From: an uncultured Eubacteriales bacterium
GTDB lineage: Bacteria; Bacillota; Clostridia; Christensenellales; Aristaeellaceae
Assembly: GCA_902793605.1 (NCBI GenBank)
Contig: CADBEB010000013.1
Span: 1-64,000, forward strand
DNA: 64,000 nucleotides
Direction: 5' to 3'
Part shown: positions 8,897-17,140 of the stretch, piece by piece
Layout of the letters: each line of letters opens with the position of its first letter
How positions within the stretch are numbered: the first letter of the stretch is position 1
Notes under the pieces: generated by a model
What the model was told of the DNA's origin: nothing
Databases searched by the model: none
Seen by the model: only the letters and a program-made list of their open reading frames with translations
Program-made: the position numbers and the translations under genes

Positions 8897-9541
8897 ATGA
8901 AATCCTACATTGTGATCGGCCTGGGGCGCTTCGGCGCCGAACTCGCCACCAAGCTCTATGAATGCGGCGAGGAGGTCCTTGCCGTGGACACGAACGAGTC
9001 CATCGTGGACAAGATTGCCGACCACGTGACGCGGGCTGTGACCGCCGACGCGCGGGATCTGGATGTGCTGGAAAAGCTCGGCGCGGAGAACTTCGACCGC
9101 GCCGTGGTGGCTGTCGGTTCCGACCTGGCCGCCTCCGCGCTGATCACCATGAACCTGAAAACGCTGAATGTGCCCTTCATCATGTGCAAAGCGCACGACG
9201 ATACCTACCGGGAGATCCTGGAAAGGCTCGGCGCCGACCGGGTCGTCCTTCCGGAGCGTGAGGTCGCGGATAAGCTGGCCCTCGGCCTGACCCATGCCGG
9301 AGTCATGGAATATATCGAACTGTCCGAAGAATTCGGGATCGTGGAGATGGAGCCGATCGATGAATGGATCGGCAAGTCGATCAAGGACCTGGAACTCCGT
9401 ACCCGCTATGGGGCCAACGTGATCGCCCTGCGTGACAAGGATGATATCCAGATCCCGCCGGACATCACCACTCCCATCACCGCGGATCATATCATGGTCA
9501 TGCTCGGCAGCTATGAAATGCTTGAGAAACTGAAGAAATAA
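8897..9541 (+). CDS. ktrA: Potassium channel gating subunit, TrkA/KtrA family
   Basis: A 214-residue cytoplasmic RCK protein. The N-terminal Rossmann domain begins VIGLGRFGAELA (nucleotide loop), with an acidic residue after beta-2 (AVDTNE); the C-terminal RCK_C domain is about residues 135-214. Such rings bind ATP/ADP or NAD(H) and, in many Firmicutes, c-di-AMP through RCK_C, and gate the KtrB channel encoded just upstream. It has a good AGGAGG site. No clear terminator separates it from the convergent phosphodiesterase gene, only a weak G/C hairpin near 9565-9590. Confidence 0.94.
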   Translation: MKSYIVIGLGRFGAELATKLYECGEEVLAVDTNESIVDKIADHVTRAVTADARDLDVLEKLGAENFDRAVVAVGSDLAASALITMNLKTLNVPFIMCKAHDDTYREILERLGADRVVLPEREVADKLALGLTHAGVMEYIELSEEFGIVEMEPIDEWIGKSIKDLELRTRYGANVIALRDKDDIQIPPDITTPITADHIMVMLGSYEMLEKLKK

Positions 9542-9587
9542 CAAAACAATACATCAACCGAGGGGGGGAAGGTTTTGGAGCGCCCCC

Positions 9588-10070
9588 TTATTCTTCATCC
9601 GGATCAAAATCGATCCGGATCACCCGATTCACCCTGCCGTTTTGCAGGGTGATTTTTGCCATGGTCACATCCCCGCCAAACCGCGCGCGTCCGCAGCTGC
9701 CCGGGTTCAGCCACAGCCGTCCGTCCTTCGTTTCCTCGCTGTAACGGTGCGAATGCCCGTAAACGACCACATCGACTCCGTTCAGGTCCCGCGGTACATC
9801 CATCCGGTCGTGGACCATCAGGAAGTTCACCCCGCCGATCCGGAACCGCAGGACCCCCGCCAGATCCCGAACGCCCTGCATCCACCAGTCGTTGTTTCCC
9901 CTGACCGCATACAACTGCCCGTACAGGGCCAGTTCATCCAGGTCACTCTCACGGATGATATCCCCCGCGTGCAGGATATGGCTGCAGTCCTGAACTTCCC
10001 GGATCACACACCGCCGCAGCCACCCGTGGCTGTCCGAGAGGACCGCAATCCTGATCTCTTTTTCGCTCAT
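9588..10070 (-). CDS. YfcE/MJ0936-type metallophosphoesterase
   Basis: A 160-residue calcineurin-like phosphodiesterase. Metal-ligand motifs are in the expected order: SDSHG near the start, HAGDI, RGNND, and GHSHR near the C-terminus. Members hydrolyse phosphodiester model substrates with Mn2+; the physiological substrate is usually unknown. The ATG at 10070 is preferred because AGGAG lies eight bases upstream; another ATG six bases earlier is too close to that site. It often neighbours RNase PH and RdgB in Firmicutes, but not here. Confidence 0.9.
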   Translation of the reverse strand: MSEKEIRIAVLSDSHGWLRRCVIREVQDCSHILHAGDIIRESDLDELALYGQLYAVRGNNDWWMQGVRDLAGVLRFRIGGVNFLMVHDRMDVPRDLNGVDVVVYGHSHRYSEETKDGRLWLNPGSCGRARFGGDVTMAKITLQNGRVNRVIRIDFDPDEE

Positions 10071-10087
10071 TAACATATCTCCTGCGC

Positions 10088-10121
10088 AAAAACGGGAGGG
10101 CTGCGTCTGCAGCCCTCCCGT
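10088..10121 (-). terminator. Intrinsic terminator after the EF-P operon
   Basis: A 13-bp perfect stem (ACGGGAGGGCTGC, 10092-10104, pairing with 10109-10121) has a 4-base loop. On the minus strand a run of T follows (10091-10088). It ends the transcript of the gene at 10134 and separates it from yfcE. Confidence 0.85.
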
Positions 10122-10133
10122 CATTGGCGTGAT

Positions 10134-10571
10134 TTATTTCTTATCCTCCGGTTCGGCTTCTCCGTCCAGGCCTTCCTCCGGCAGTTCGGGGAAAAGCTCT
10201 TTACCGCACTGGGGACACAGCGCGTCCTCGTCAAAGTCCACTTCGTCCGGATCGATCTCGATCTTCGCGCCGCAGTGGGGGCATTCGTATTCGATCACGC
10301 CTTCAAATTCATCGTCGGTTTCTTTCTTCGCCACGTCCTCGTTCTCGTCGTCATAGAGGTCGGCTTCCAGGTCGGCGAGATCCTCGTCGATGCTTTCCAC
10401 ATAGTCGCTCAGTTCCCCGTGGGATTCCGCGAGTGCTTCAAAAGATTCGCCCACCTCGCCCAGCACCTCGAGAATGCCGAGGATCAGCCTGTGGGAATCT
10501 TTGTCCGGATTCAGCTTCATACCTTCCGCCAGGCCCTGGAGAAAGCTGATTCGATCCGTCAGTCTGCTCAT
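10134..10571 (-). CDS. CD1247-like protein with C-terminal zinc ribbon
   Basis: A 145-residue acidic protein. The N-terminal half (LTDRISFLQGLAEGM and a following helical region) resembles the small clostridial domain named after CD1247; the middle is very acidic. The C-terminal third has CPHCG and CPQCG, a rubredoxin-like zinc ribbon. Role unknown. It is the last gene of an operon with the aminopeptidase and elongation factor P, an arrangement that hints at a translation-linked role, but that is only context. Confidence 0.75.
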   Translation of the reverse strand: MSRLTDRISFLQGLAEGMKLNPDKDSHRLILGILEVLGEVGESFEALAESHGELSDYVESIDEDLADLEADLYDDENEDVAKKETDDEFEGVIEYECPHCGAKIEIDPDEVDFDEDALCPQCGKELFPELPEEGLDGEAEPEDKK

Positions 10572-10599
10572 GCTGTTTCCTCCTGTGCGTGTCAGGCGC

Positions 10600-11157
10600 T
10601 TACGCCCTCTTCAGGTACTCGCCGGAGCGGGTATCGATCTGGATCTTGTCGCCGGTGTTGATGAACAGCGGCACCTGCAGGCTGAAGCCGGTCTCCAGCG
10701 TCGCGGGCTTGTAGGTATTGGAAGCGGTGTCGCCGGCAAAACCGGGCTCGGTGTCGGTCACTTCCAGTACGACGAAGTTCGGTGCTTCAACGGAGAAAGC
10801 GCTGCCCTTGAAGAAGCGGACGGTCACATTGGTGCCTTCCTTCACGAAGGGGATGGCGTCTTCCACCTGGTCCTTGCTCAGCGGCAGCTGCTCATAGCTC
10901 TCGGTGTCCATGAAGTAGTACAGATCGCCGTCGTTGTAGACGTACTGCATCTCCTTGGTCTCGATGATGGCCTTGGGCATTTTGTCCGTGGGGTTGAAGC
11001 TGCGCTCGACCACGGCGCCGGTCATCACGTTCTTGATCTTGGTGCGGACGAAAGCCGCTCCCTTGCCGGGCTTGACATGCTGGAAGTCAACGATGTTCCA
11101 GACGCCTCCGTCCCACTCAATGGTAATGCCCTTTTTGAAATCGCCAGCGGTTATCAT
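10600..11157 (-). CDS. efp: Elongation factor P
   Basis: A 185-residue protein of normal length with three beta-barrel domains. The N-terminal KOW-like domain carries the loop [10 protein letters not shown] with the lysine that is modified in some bacteria; the C-terminal OB fold ends with [17 protein letters not shown], the family signature. EF-P enters the ribosomal E site and rescues stalls at polyproline. GGAGG precedes the ATG. It lies 39 bases after the aminopeptidase gene, a common clostridial pairing. Confidence 0.98.
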   Translation of the reverse strand: MITAGDFKKGITIEWDGGVWNIVDFQHVKPGKGAAFVRTKIKNVMTGAVVERSFNPTDKMPKAIIETKEMQYVYNDGDLYYFMDTESYEQLPLSKDQVEDAIPFVKEGTNVTVRFFKGSAFSVEAPNFVVLEVTDTEPGFAGDTASNTYKPATLETGFSLQVPLFINTGDKIQIDTRSGEYLKRA

Positions 11158-11196
11158 GGTGTCATTCCTCCGTTCGTTCTTTCTTTCTGGGTATAT

Positions 11197-12312
11197 TTAC
11201 AGGATGATCAACTGCTTGTCCGCTGTCGTCAGCGGGGTGCAGCCGTTTTCCCTGACCAGGCAGGTATTCTCGATCCGGACGCCGCCCACGCCGGGCAGAT
11301 ATACGCCGGGTTCCACGGTGATCACGACGCCGGCCTTCAGCACGTCCCTGCAGTTCTGGCTCAGCCGCGGATCCTCGTGGATGTCGATCCCCAGGGAATG
11401 CCCCAGCCCGTGACCGAAGCGGCCCGCGTAACCCCGGGCGTCAATGTAGTCCCGGGCAAGCTTGTCGATCTCAAAGCCGGTCTTTCCCGCGGTCAGGGCG
11501 TCCTCGCACATCGTCTGCGCCCGCAACACCGTATCGTACACCTTACGCATCTCTGCGGAAGGCTCTCCGAGTGCGACCGTCCGGGTCATGTCACTGCAGT
11601 ATCCGCCGACCTTCGCCCCGAAATCCATGGTGATCATGTCGCCGTTTTTCAGGGGCCGGCTTCCGGGGATCGCGTGGCAGAGGCTGCCGTTCTCGCCGGA
11701 GGCGATGATCGTGTCAAAGGCCATCTCATCCGCGCCCAGCCGCAGCATCGTAAAGTCCAGTTCGATCTGCAGCTCCTTCTCGGTCATGCCCTCCCGGATC
11801 TTCGGCAGAATCGCGTTGAAAGCTTCACTCGTAATGTCGCAGGCCTTGCGGATCGCCAGCACTTCCGTCTGACTCTTGACCTCGCGCAGCTTTTGGACCG
11901 CCCGGTTCAGCGGCAGGCAGGAGATCTCCTCCCCGATTGCCGAGCACATCTTTTCAAAATCGTCCACCGGGAGGTAATTCGTCTCCGCCCGGAGTTCCGT
12001 AATGCCGTCGGCTTTGATCAGTTCCGCCAGGATCTGGTTGTGATTCCGTCCCTGTTCCGTCATCTCCACCCGGAAGCCGGGCGCCTGGCGTTCCGCCTGC
12101 TCGGTATACCGGAAGTCGGTGACGATCACCTTCTGTACCTCGGAAAGATAGACCAGGCCCTCGCCGGTATACCCCTCCGTCATGTAGAACATGTTGGACG
12201 GATCATGCAGCACGACAGCCGACTTGCGGCCGGCATGCAGATGATTCAACAGCCGCTCCGCTGCTGTCAAGAGAATCACGCCTTTCCGGATGTCACCCGC
12301 CTTCGGACACAT
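11197..12312 (-). CDS. Xaa-Pro aminopeptidase (M24 family)
   Basis: A metallopeptidase of up to 371 residues with an N-terminal creatinase-like domain and a C-terminal pita-bread domain. Metal ligands are visible in MDFGAKVGGYCSDMTRT, GHGLGHSLG and the final EPGVYLPGVGGVRIE. It removes an N-terminal residue followed by proline. The ATG at 12312 has no clear ribosome binding site; a TTG about 45 bases downstream, preceded by GGAAAGG, would begin the protein at TAAERLL and fits related proteins better. It is first in the operon with EF-P. Confidence 0.92.
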   Translation of the reverse strand: MCPKAGDIRKGVILLTAAERLLNHLHAGRKSAVVLHDPSNMFYMTEGYTGEGLVYLSEVQKVIVTDFRYTEQAERQAPGFRVEMTEQGRNHNQILAELIKADGITELRAETNYLPVDDFEKMCSAIGEEISCLPLNRAVQKLREVKSQTEVLAIRKACDITSEAFNAILPKIREGMTEKELQIELDFTMLRLGADEMAFDTIIASGENGSLCHAIPGSRPLKNGDMITMDFGAKVGGYCSDMTRTVALGEPSAEMRKVYDTVLRAQTMCEDALTAGKTGFEIDKLARDYIDARGYAGRFGHGLGHSLGIDIHEDPRLSQNCRDVLKAGVVITVEPGVYLPGVGGVRIENTCLVRENGCTPLTTADKQLIIL

Positions 12313-12370
12313 CCAAACGTTAGTTTAACATATTCCGCTCGATTTGAAAAGGAAAAATTGGTTCCCTGTC

Positions 12371-13864
12371 TCAGTCGAATTCGCTGATCACGGCCGGCCC
12401 CATCGCGTCGCGCTCACAGACTGCGGTATGGCGGACCGGCAGGTCCCGCAGTTCCCGCACCTGCTTCGGCATCGGCATACCGGTGATCCGCTCCAGCTCT
12501 TCGCTGCAGGCAAAGGGATCCAGGTCCTTCACGGCATCCTCGCCCGCCACGCCTCGCAGCACGTCCGCCGCAAACTTGTAGGGGCTCGCGGTCGACAGCA
12601 CGATCGTCAGCGTCGGATCGTTCCGCTGCAGGCGGTACTGGCGCAGCACATGCGAAGCGACCGCCGTATGCGGATCCATCAGGTAATGGTTTTCGTGGAA
12701 CTGCTTCCGGATCTCCAGCAGGGTGTCCTTGTTGTCCGCGCAGTCGCCCCAGAAAACATCTCCGATCCAATCGCGCCGCTGCTCACCGACGGAGTAACTC
12801 CCGCATTCCTTCAGCTGGTTCATCCATACGCGGATCAGCGCGCCGTCCCGGTCCGCCGCCTCATACAGCAGCCGTTCCAGGTTGGAGGACACCAGGATGT
12901 CCATGCTCGGGCTCAGGGTTCTGAAGAAAGTGCGGTGGGTGGAATAGATTCCCGTGTTCAGGAAGTCCGTCAGCACGTTGTTCCGGTTGCTCGCGCAGAT
13001 CAGCTTGTTGATCGGCAGGCCCATGTTCCGGGCGTAGAACCCCGCCAGGATGTCACCGAAGTTGCCCGTCGGCACGCAGAAGTTGACCGGATCCCCGGGC
13101 GCGATGGCGCGCGCGTTGATCAGGTCCGCGTAGGCGGAGAAATAGTATACGATCTGCGGCACCAGGCGGCCGAAGTTGATCGAGTTGGCTGAGGACAGAA
13201 CCTTGCCCCTCGCGTCCATCTCCTTCGCGAAGCTCTCCGAATTGAACAGCTCCTTCACGCCGGTCTGGGCATCGTCAAAGTTCCCCTTCACGGCGATCAC
13301 GTGCGTATTGTTTCCCCCGGTCGTCACCATCTGCAGCTTCTGCACGTCGCTGACCCCGTCCATCGGGTAGAACACGGTGCAGCTGGTCCCTTCCACATCG
13401 CGGAAACCTTCCAGCGCGGCCTTGCCCGTATCGCCGCTGGTCGCCACCAGGATGCTGACCTCCCGCTGTTCCCCGTTCTTGACGGCAGCAAGCTTCATCA
13501 GGTGGGGCAGCAGCTGCAGCGCGATATCCTTGAACGCCAGCGTCGGTCCGTGGAACAGCTCCATGATCCAGGTGGCGTCGTCGAGCTTCTTCAGGGGCGT
13601 GATCCGCGGATCGTCAAATCGCTCGGGACTGTAAGCCGCGCGGACCGCCTGCTCGATCTCTGCGGAGGTATAGTCCTCCAGATAAACCTTCAGGACGTCC
13701 GCCGCGCGCCCGGCATAATCCTTGCCGTACAGATCGGCCATCTGTTCCGGGGCAAAGGCGGGAAACATGGCGGGAACATACAGCCCGCCGTCAGGAGCCA
13801 GTCCGCGAAGCACGGCCTGGCTGGCGATCACGCAGCTCTCACCGCGGGTGGAAAAGTAAGCCAT
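12371..13864 (-). CDS. thrC: Threonine synthase
   Basis: A 497-residue PLP enzyme that converts O-phosphohomoserine to threonine. It is the long (E. coli/yeast-like) type, starting MAYFSTRGE. The PLP lysine lies in GPTLAFKDIALQ and the phosphate-binding loop is near VATSGDTGKAALEGF. The start at 13864 has GGGGAG upstream; the reading frame is open further but without a site. The gene is single, with no homoserine dehydrogenase or kinase nearby. Confidence 0.96.
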   Translation of the reverse strand: MAYFSTRGESCVIASQAVLRGLAPDGGLYVPAMFPAFAPEQMADLYGKDYAGRAADVLKVYLEDYTSAEIEQAVRAAYSPERFDDPRITPLKKLDDATWIMELFHGPTLAFKDIALQLLPHLMKLAAVKNGEQREVSILVATSGDTGKAALEGFRDVEGTSCTVFYPMDGVSDVQKLQMVTTGGNNTHVIAVKGNFDDAQTGVKELFNSESFAKEMDARGKVLSSANSINFGRLVPQIVYYFSAYADLINARAIAPGDPVNFCVPTGNFGDILAGFYARNMGLPINKLICASNRNNVLTDFLNTGIYSTHRTFFRTLSPSMDILVSSNLERLLYEAADRDGALIRVWMNQLKECGSYSVGEQRRDWIGDVFWGDCADNKDTLLEIRKQFHENHYLMDPHTAVASHVLRQYRLQRNDPTLTIVLSTASPYKFAADVLRGVAGEDAVKDLDPFACSEELERITGMPMPKQVRELRDLPVRHTAVCERDAMGPAVISEFD

Positions 13865-13963
13865 GGTAAGATCACTCCCCGTTCTGATTTCGGATTCCTG
13901 TCCGGATTCTTTGAAAAAGCGGCCGCGGAAACCGCTGCCGCTCACCTATGATGCTTGTCAGGA

Positions 13964-14374
13964 TCAGATCAGATACTGTTTCAGGAAAGCCGGCAGCTCT
14001 TCCGGATCGGCGCTCAGGCTCAGGACAAAGTCCACATCCTGCTTGGATCCAAGCTCTTTGAGCACGTTCACGACAGGCTCGGTGTCCGCCAGTTCGGTGT
14101 GGCAGAGCTTCAGGAACGCGTCAATGAAGACGGTACCGACGTCAAAGTTGGAGGAAAGGATACCGCACAGGAAGCCGATGAACATATCGGCGCTGGAAAT
14201 ATGATATTCTTCGGCGTTGATGAACCGGACTTTACGGTCCACGTCGAACATGTAGCGATTGTCGTCATCCAGGAACACCACGTCGTGCGCAGCTTCCCGG
14301 GCTGTGGTATTGGTCAGGTCAATCAGCCGCTTCGTTTTGCCGGAGCCCTTCTTGCCTGCGATTACCTGTATCAT
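13964..14374 (-). CDS. Small P-loop NTPase-like protein
   Basis: A 136-residue protein beginning IQVIAGKKGSGKTKRL, a perfect Walker A motif. A possible Walker B-like stretch is DVVFLDD. Similar short clostridial proteins are sometimes labelled PilT-like, but there is no sign of pilus genes. Function unknown. It has its own near-consensus promoter (14412-14440) and good GGAGG spacing, so it is expressed independently of the mobile-like region upstream. Confidence 0.8.
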   Translation of the reverse strand: MIQVIAGKKGSGKTKRLIDLTNTTAREAAHDVVFLDDDNRYMFDVDRKVRFINAEEYHISSADMFIGFLCGILSSNFDVGTVFIDAFLKLCHTELADTEPVVNVLKELGSKQDVDFVLSLSADPEELPAFLKQYLI

Positions 14375-14411
14375 GGGGATACGCCTCCTTTTGGGTTTTT
14401 TCTCTGCAGTT

Positions 14412-14440
14412 ATTATACGCTACTTTTCCTCTTCACGCAA
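14412..14440 (-). promoter_or_regulatory. Promoter of the P-loop gene
   Basis: On the minus strand TTGCGT (14440-14435) and TATAAT (14417-14412) are separated by 17 bases, about 40 bases before the start at 14374. Confidence 0.75.
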
Positions 14441-14454
14441 GGGTGTGTCAGGAA

Positions 14455-14600
14455 ACAAGGGACCGTGCCGTTCGGGTGTTCTTCGAGTGTCGAGTGTTCA
14501 AGTGTCGCCCCTGTTAAAACCGGGAACAAGCGGGGAACAAAGGGACGCAACCTTTTTGTTACACTTCAGTGGAACATAAAGGGGTCGTCCTCGCCGTTCC
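14455..14600. other. Gene-less stretch with GGGAC palindrome fragments
   Basis: No credible gene. The stretch holds GGGACCGTGCC (near 14460) and an imperfect palindrome at about 14535-14564 in which GGAACAAAGGGACG faces CCTTTTTGTTAC. These resemble palindromes at 46893-46931 and 48386-48414. Confidence 0.5.
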
Positions 14601-14658
14601 AGTGTTCATCAGTGTTTAGTGTTCATTAGTGTTTTAGTGTTTTAGTGTTTTAGTGTTT
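14601..14658. repeat. Tandem AGTGTTTT octamer array
   Basis: Seven units beginning AGTGTT run head to tail; three consecutive perfect copies of AGTGTTTT lie at 14628-14651, flanked by degenerate 7-10 base versions. The array lies just before the stop of the ATPase gene, at the edge of the presumed mobile remnant. Confidence 0.85.
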
Positions 14659-14662
14659 GGCC

Positions 14663-15799
14663 TTACGCGCTCTTGATCAGTTTCCCGATCATATTGCTGT
14701 CAAGCCAGTACTCGTCTTCCACATCCTTATACCGGTTGCGGACGGTTTGCTTCGAAACGCCCATTTTCTTGGCCATGTCGTCGATCTTTACCGGCCTTCC
14801 CTCTTCGGATAATTCTGCATATGCCCGATTGAACGATTCTTTCCGATTTTCCACGGGCACCCGTTTGCTGCTCTTTGTCAGGTTGGATTCCCTGCTGCCC
14901 GCAACGCTGCTTTCATCCAGCAGGCCTTCCGTATCCGGGATGTGGATTGGAAACCGGAACCAGCAGTTGATCGGCTCGATCGCCGGAAATTCCCGCAGCA
15001 CAGCTTCTATCCGCCAGGCGGTCGTCTGCCTTCCGCCCATACGTTCCTGTGCTGCCGCGGATGGATCCAGCTGGATCAGGTCCAGGATCGCGTCCGGATC
15101 CCGGCCGAATACACCACTGCCGGAAGAACGGTCCAGCACCTGCTTGTTTCCCTTGACGCCCTTGGAATGATGGTGGGAGAAAATGACAGCGCAGTCACCC
15201 TCCCGTGCAATCCAGTCCAGCGTGTTGCACACTCTTCCGATCTCTCCCGCGCTGTTCTCATCCCCGCTCAGCACCTTGTAGATGGGATCAATGATGACAA
15301 CATCGATCTCCTTTTCCATGCACACGAAAGCGATCGGTTTGGCTAACGCCTGGATTGAGTGGGTGTAACCGCGCATATTCCATAATGTCAGGTTGTCTTC
15401 TAGTTCGTCTTCGAGCGCGTATTCTTTTCTCTTGATCCCGAGTTCCCTGAACATTCTTTCGAATCGCTGGAATGCCGTATCCCTGTCAAGCTCCAGGTTG
15501 ATATACAGAACGTTGCTTTTTTTGCACGGAAACCCCATCCAGGATGTTCCTTCCGTCAGGGCGATCGCCAACTCCATCAGCAGGCAGCTCTTGGCTGACT
15601 TGGAAGGCCCGGACAGCAGCATTTTCCGTCTCTTCCTCAGGATTCCCCGGATCACTTCATCCGGAGATTCACAGCCTTCCCTCGCCATATCACTGTATAT
15701 ATCAAGCCCCGGCAGGACAAGCCTGTCAAACATTACATTTTTTTCATAAAGGTTATACCCTGCATCCTCGTACTTCTCATACCAGTTTTCACTGTACAC
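14663..15799 (-). CDS. RepA-like AAA ATPase with C-terminal helix-turn-helix
   Basis: A 378-residue RecA-fold ATPase of the plasmid/phage RepA (AAA_25) type. Walker A is GPSKSAKSCLL (about residues 60-70), Walker B is near IDVVIIDPIYK, and a sensor-like SHHHSKG follows. The C-terminal part (about 325-378) has a helix-turn-helix, DDMAKKMGVSKQTVRNRY. Such proteins act as hexameric replication helicases or partition-like ATPases on mobile elements. It starts two bases after the XRE gene and is surely co-transcribed with it. Confidence 0.8.
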   Translation of the reverse strand: MYSENWYEKYEDAGYNLYEKNVMFDRLVLPGLDIYSDMAREGCESPDEVIRGILRKRRKMLLSGPSKSAKSCLLMELAIALTEGTSWMGFPCKKSNVLYINLELDRDTAFQRFERMFRELGIKRKEYALEDELEDNLTLWNMRGYTHSIQALAKPIAFVCMEKEIDVVIIDPIYKVLSGDENSAGEIGRVCNTLDWIAREGDCAVIFSHHHSKGVKGNKQVLDRSSGSGVFGRDPDAILDLIQLDPSAAAQERMGGRQTTAWRIEAVLREFPAIEPINCWFRFPIHIPDTEGLLDESSVAGSRESNLTKSSKRVPVENRKESFNRAYAELSEEGRPVKIDDMAKKMGVSKQTVRNRYKDVEDEYWLDSNMIGKLIKSA

Positions 15800-15801
15800 G
15801 T

Positions 15802-16578
15802 TTACTCTCCTTTGGCTCTTTCGTCGCTTCTCTCCATGAAGGCATCCAGTATCTTCTTCACATTCCGGTCGATTGACAGATCCCCGGCCCGTTCCCGGAT
15901 CTCATTCATGAGCTTTCTCAGCACCGGGATCAGGAAGTCTCCACCCGGCATGACATCGCTGACGATGAGGGAAACCTCAGTCGGATTCCGCCTGTCCTGC
16001 AGGATCATTTCGATCCATTCACACGGTTGGTCGTCTTCGTCCTGTCCCAGGTCGATCGTTCCCTTCAGCGGCACGATCCACACCACGGAATTCTCATCCA
16101 GCGGTGTGGAGAATACGTCTCCGGCAACAGTTGCGTCATAGTCCGGCAGCGCCATGGAACGAATAACATGCAAGTTCTTCTCTTTTCCGTTTTTCCTCTG
16201 CAGCATCGGCAGATCGGCACGCGGACGTTTTCCGGTGATCATCTCGTTGATCTCTCCATACGGGTATAAAGTCCACTGCATCGTACCGCGATGGGTCATC
16301 TCAAAAAGCCGGTCCAGGAAACGGCGTGTATAGGCGCTGTCATCGCTCTCCGGGATCGCGGAGCCTTCAATCAGCCACTGGATGTTCACGTCCAGAGCCT
16401 GTGCCATTCGGTAAGCAATATCCAGCGCCGGCAGCTTCTGCGGATCGCTCTTCATCCGGGCGATATACCCGCCGTATACGCCGATCTCGCCTTCCAGCGC
16501 CGTCGCCGTATAACCCATTATACCCATTCGGTACTGCAGGTTCTCCAGAAACTTGTTCCGATCCAGTTCCAGAATCAT
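15802..16578 (-). CDS. XRE-type DNA-binding protein of a mobile remnant
   Basis: A 258-residue protein with an N-terminal Cro/C1-type helix-turn-helix (about residues 8-70, ending in ALDVNIQWLIEG) and a unique C-terminal region of about 180 residues. It probably represses its own promoter, and is paired with the RepA-like ATPase gene. It is transcribed from a near-consensus promoter at 16600-16628. The pairing resembles control/replication modules of integrated elements; no integrase is present. Confidence 0.75.
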   Translation of the reverse strand: MILELDRNKFLENLQYRMGIMGYTATALEGEIGVYGGYIARMKSDPQKLPALDIAYRMAQALDVNIQWLIEGSAIPESDDSAYTRRFLDRLFEMTHRGTMQWTLYPYGEINEMITGKRPRADLPMLQRKNGKEKNLHVIRSMALPDYDATVAGDVFSTPLDENSVVWIVPLKGTIDLGQDEDDQPCEWIEMILQDRRNPTEVSLIVSDVMPGGDFLIPVLRKLMNEIRERAGDLSIDRNVKKILDAFMERSDERAKGE

Positions 16579-16599
16579 GTGAACGCCCCCTTCGATACC

Positions 16600-16650
16600 A
16601 GTCTAATACGATACAGCAATCTTGTCAATATGTAATTGTAATTTCGTAAT
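16600..16650 (-). promoter_or_regulatory. Promoter and possible operator of the XRE/ATPase pair
   Basis: On the minus strand TTGACA (16628-16623) and TAGACT (16605-16600) are 17 bases apart. Immediately upstream, 16631-16650 has repeated GTAATT-like units (GTAATT, GTAATT, GTAAT), a likely site for the XRE protein. Confidence 0.65.
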
Positions 16651-16762
16651 GTTGATTTATGCTTTTGCCAAAAAAGCAAGCCAGGCGGCTCCTGTTGGCA
16701 GTTTCCGTTCACCGGATTGTCAAAGGATCGTGTTCGCTCACGCGGGCGCGCGGGCGCGGGCG

Positions 16763-16930
16763 ATATATACAGACTTCATATCTTGCGGAAGGGGCAAGCA
16801 TTATGCCCCCTTCCGCAAGGAAGTATATATAAGTCTGATTTGGAAAACAAAAAGGAGGATTTCTCCTTTTTGAATTTCCGGGTCAAAAAGGAAAATTCGC
16901 CCTTTTTGAAAATTCAAAACAAAAAGGAAA
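16763..16930. repeat. Cluster of three hairpins
   Basis: Hairpin 1 has a 13-bp perfect stem (CTTGCGGAAGGGG, 16782-16794, with 16807-16819), extended imperfectly by ATATATACAGACTTC/GAAGTATATATAAGTCTG flanks. Hairpin 2 is AAAAAGGAG..CTCCTTTTT (about 16849-16871). Hairpin 3 is TCAAAAAGG..CCTTTTTGA (about 16883-16909). A further CAAAAAGGA follows. There is no gene here. Confidence 0.85.
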
Positions 16931-17140
16931 TCGTCCGCCATGAAGGCAGAACAAGTCAACTTTATTCGCTCGGGAATGGTTCTGGACAATCAGGCCAAAG
17001 ATCAGGGTGCAGACAATCAGCAGCACCCTTCGGTGACCCTTGCCAATGTAAGTGTCAGTCAGCACGAAAAATGCCAGCATGACCGTCAGCAGAACGGACG
17101 GGAGAAGAACTGACAGATCCGAAACCAGTTCTTGCGTCAT
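16883..17140 (-). pseudogene. 5' fragment of a membrane protein gene
   Basis: The ATG overlaps the addB stop codon (TGATG), typical of translational coupling, so this was once a real gene following addB. The first 55 or so residues have two hydrophobic segments (LLPSVLLTVMLAFFVL and VLLIVCTLIFGLIV), as in the membrane part of a sensor kinase or diguanylate cyclase. After about residue 52 the frame runs into the hairpin cluster and becomes low-complexity, ending at 85 residues. The rest of the gene is not in the window, so it looks truncated by insertion or deletion at the edge of the mobile-like region. Confidence 0.6.

Noticed and set aside
16883-17140. Complete 85-residue protein after addB
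   Set aside because: The N-terminal half is protein-like and coupled to addB, but the C-terminal half is encoded by the hairpin/repeat DNA; called a truncated gene instead.
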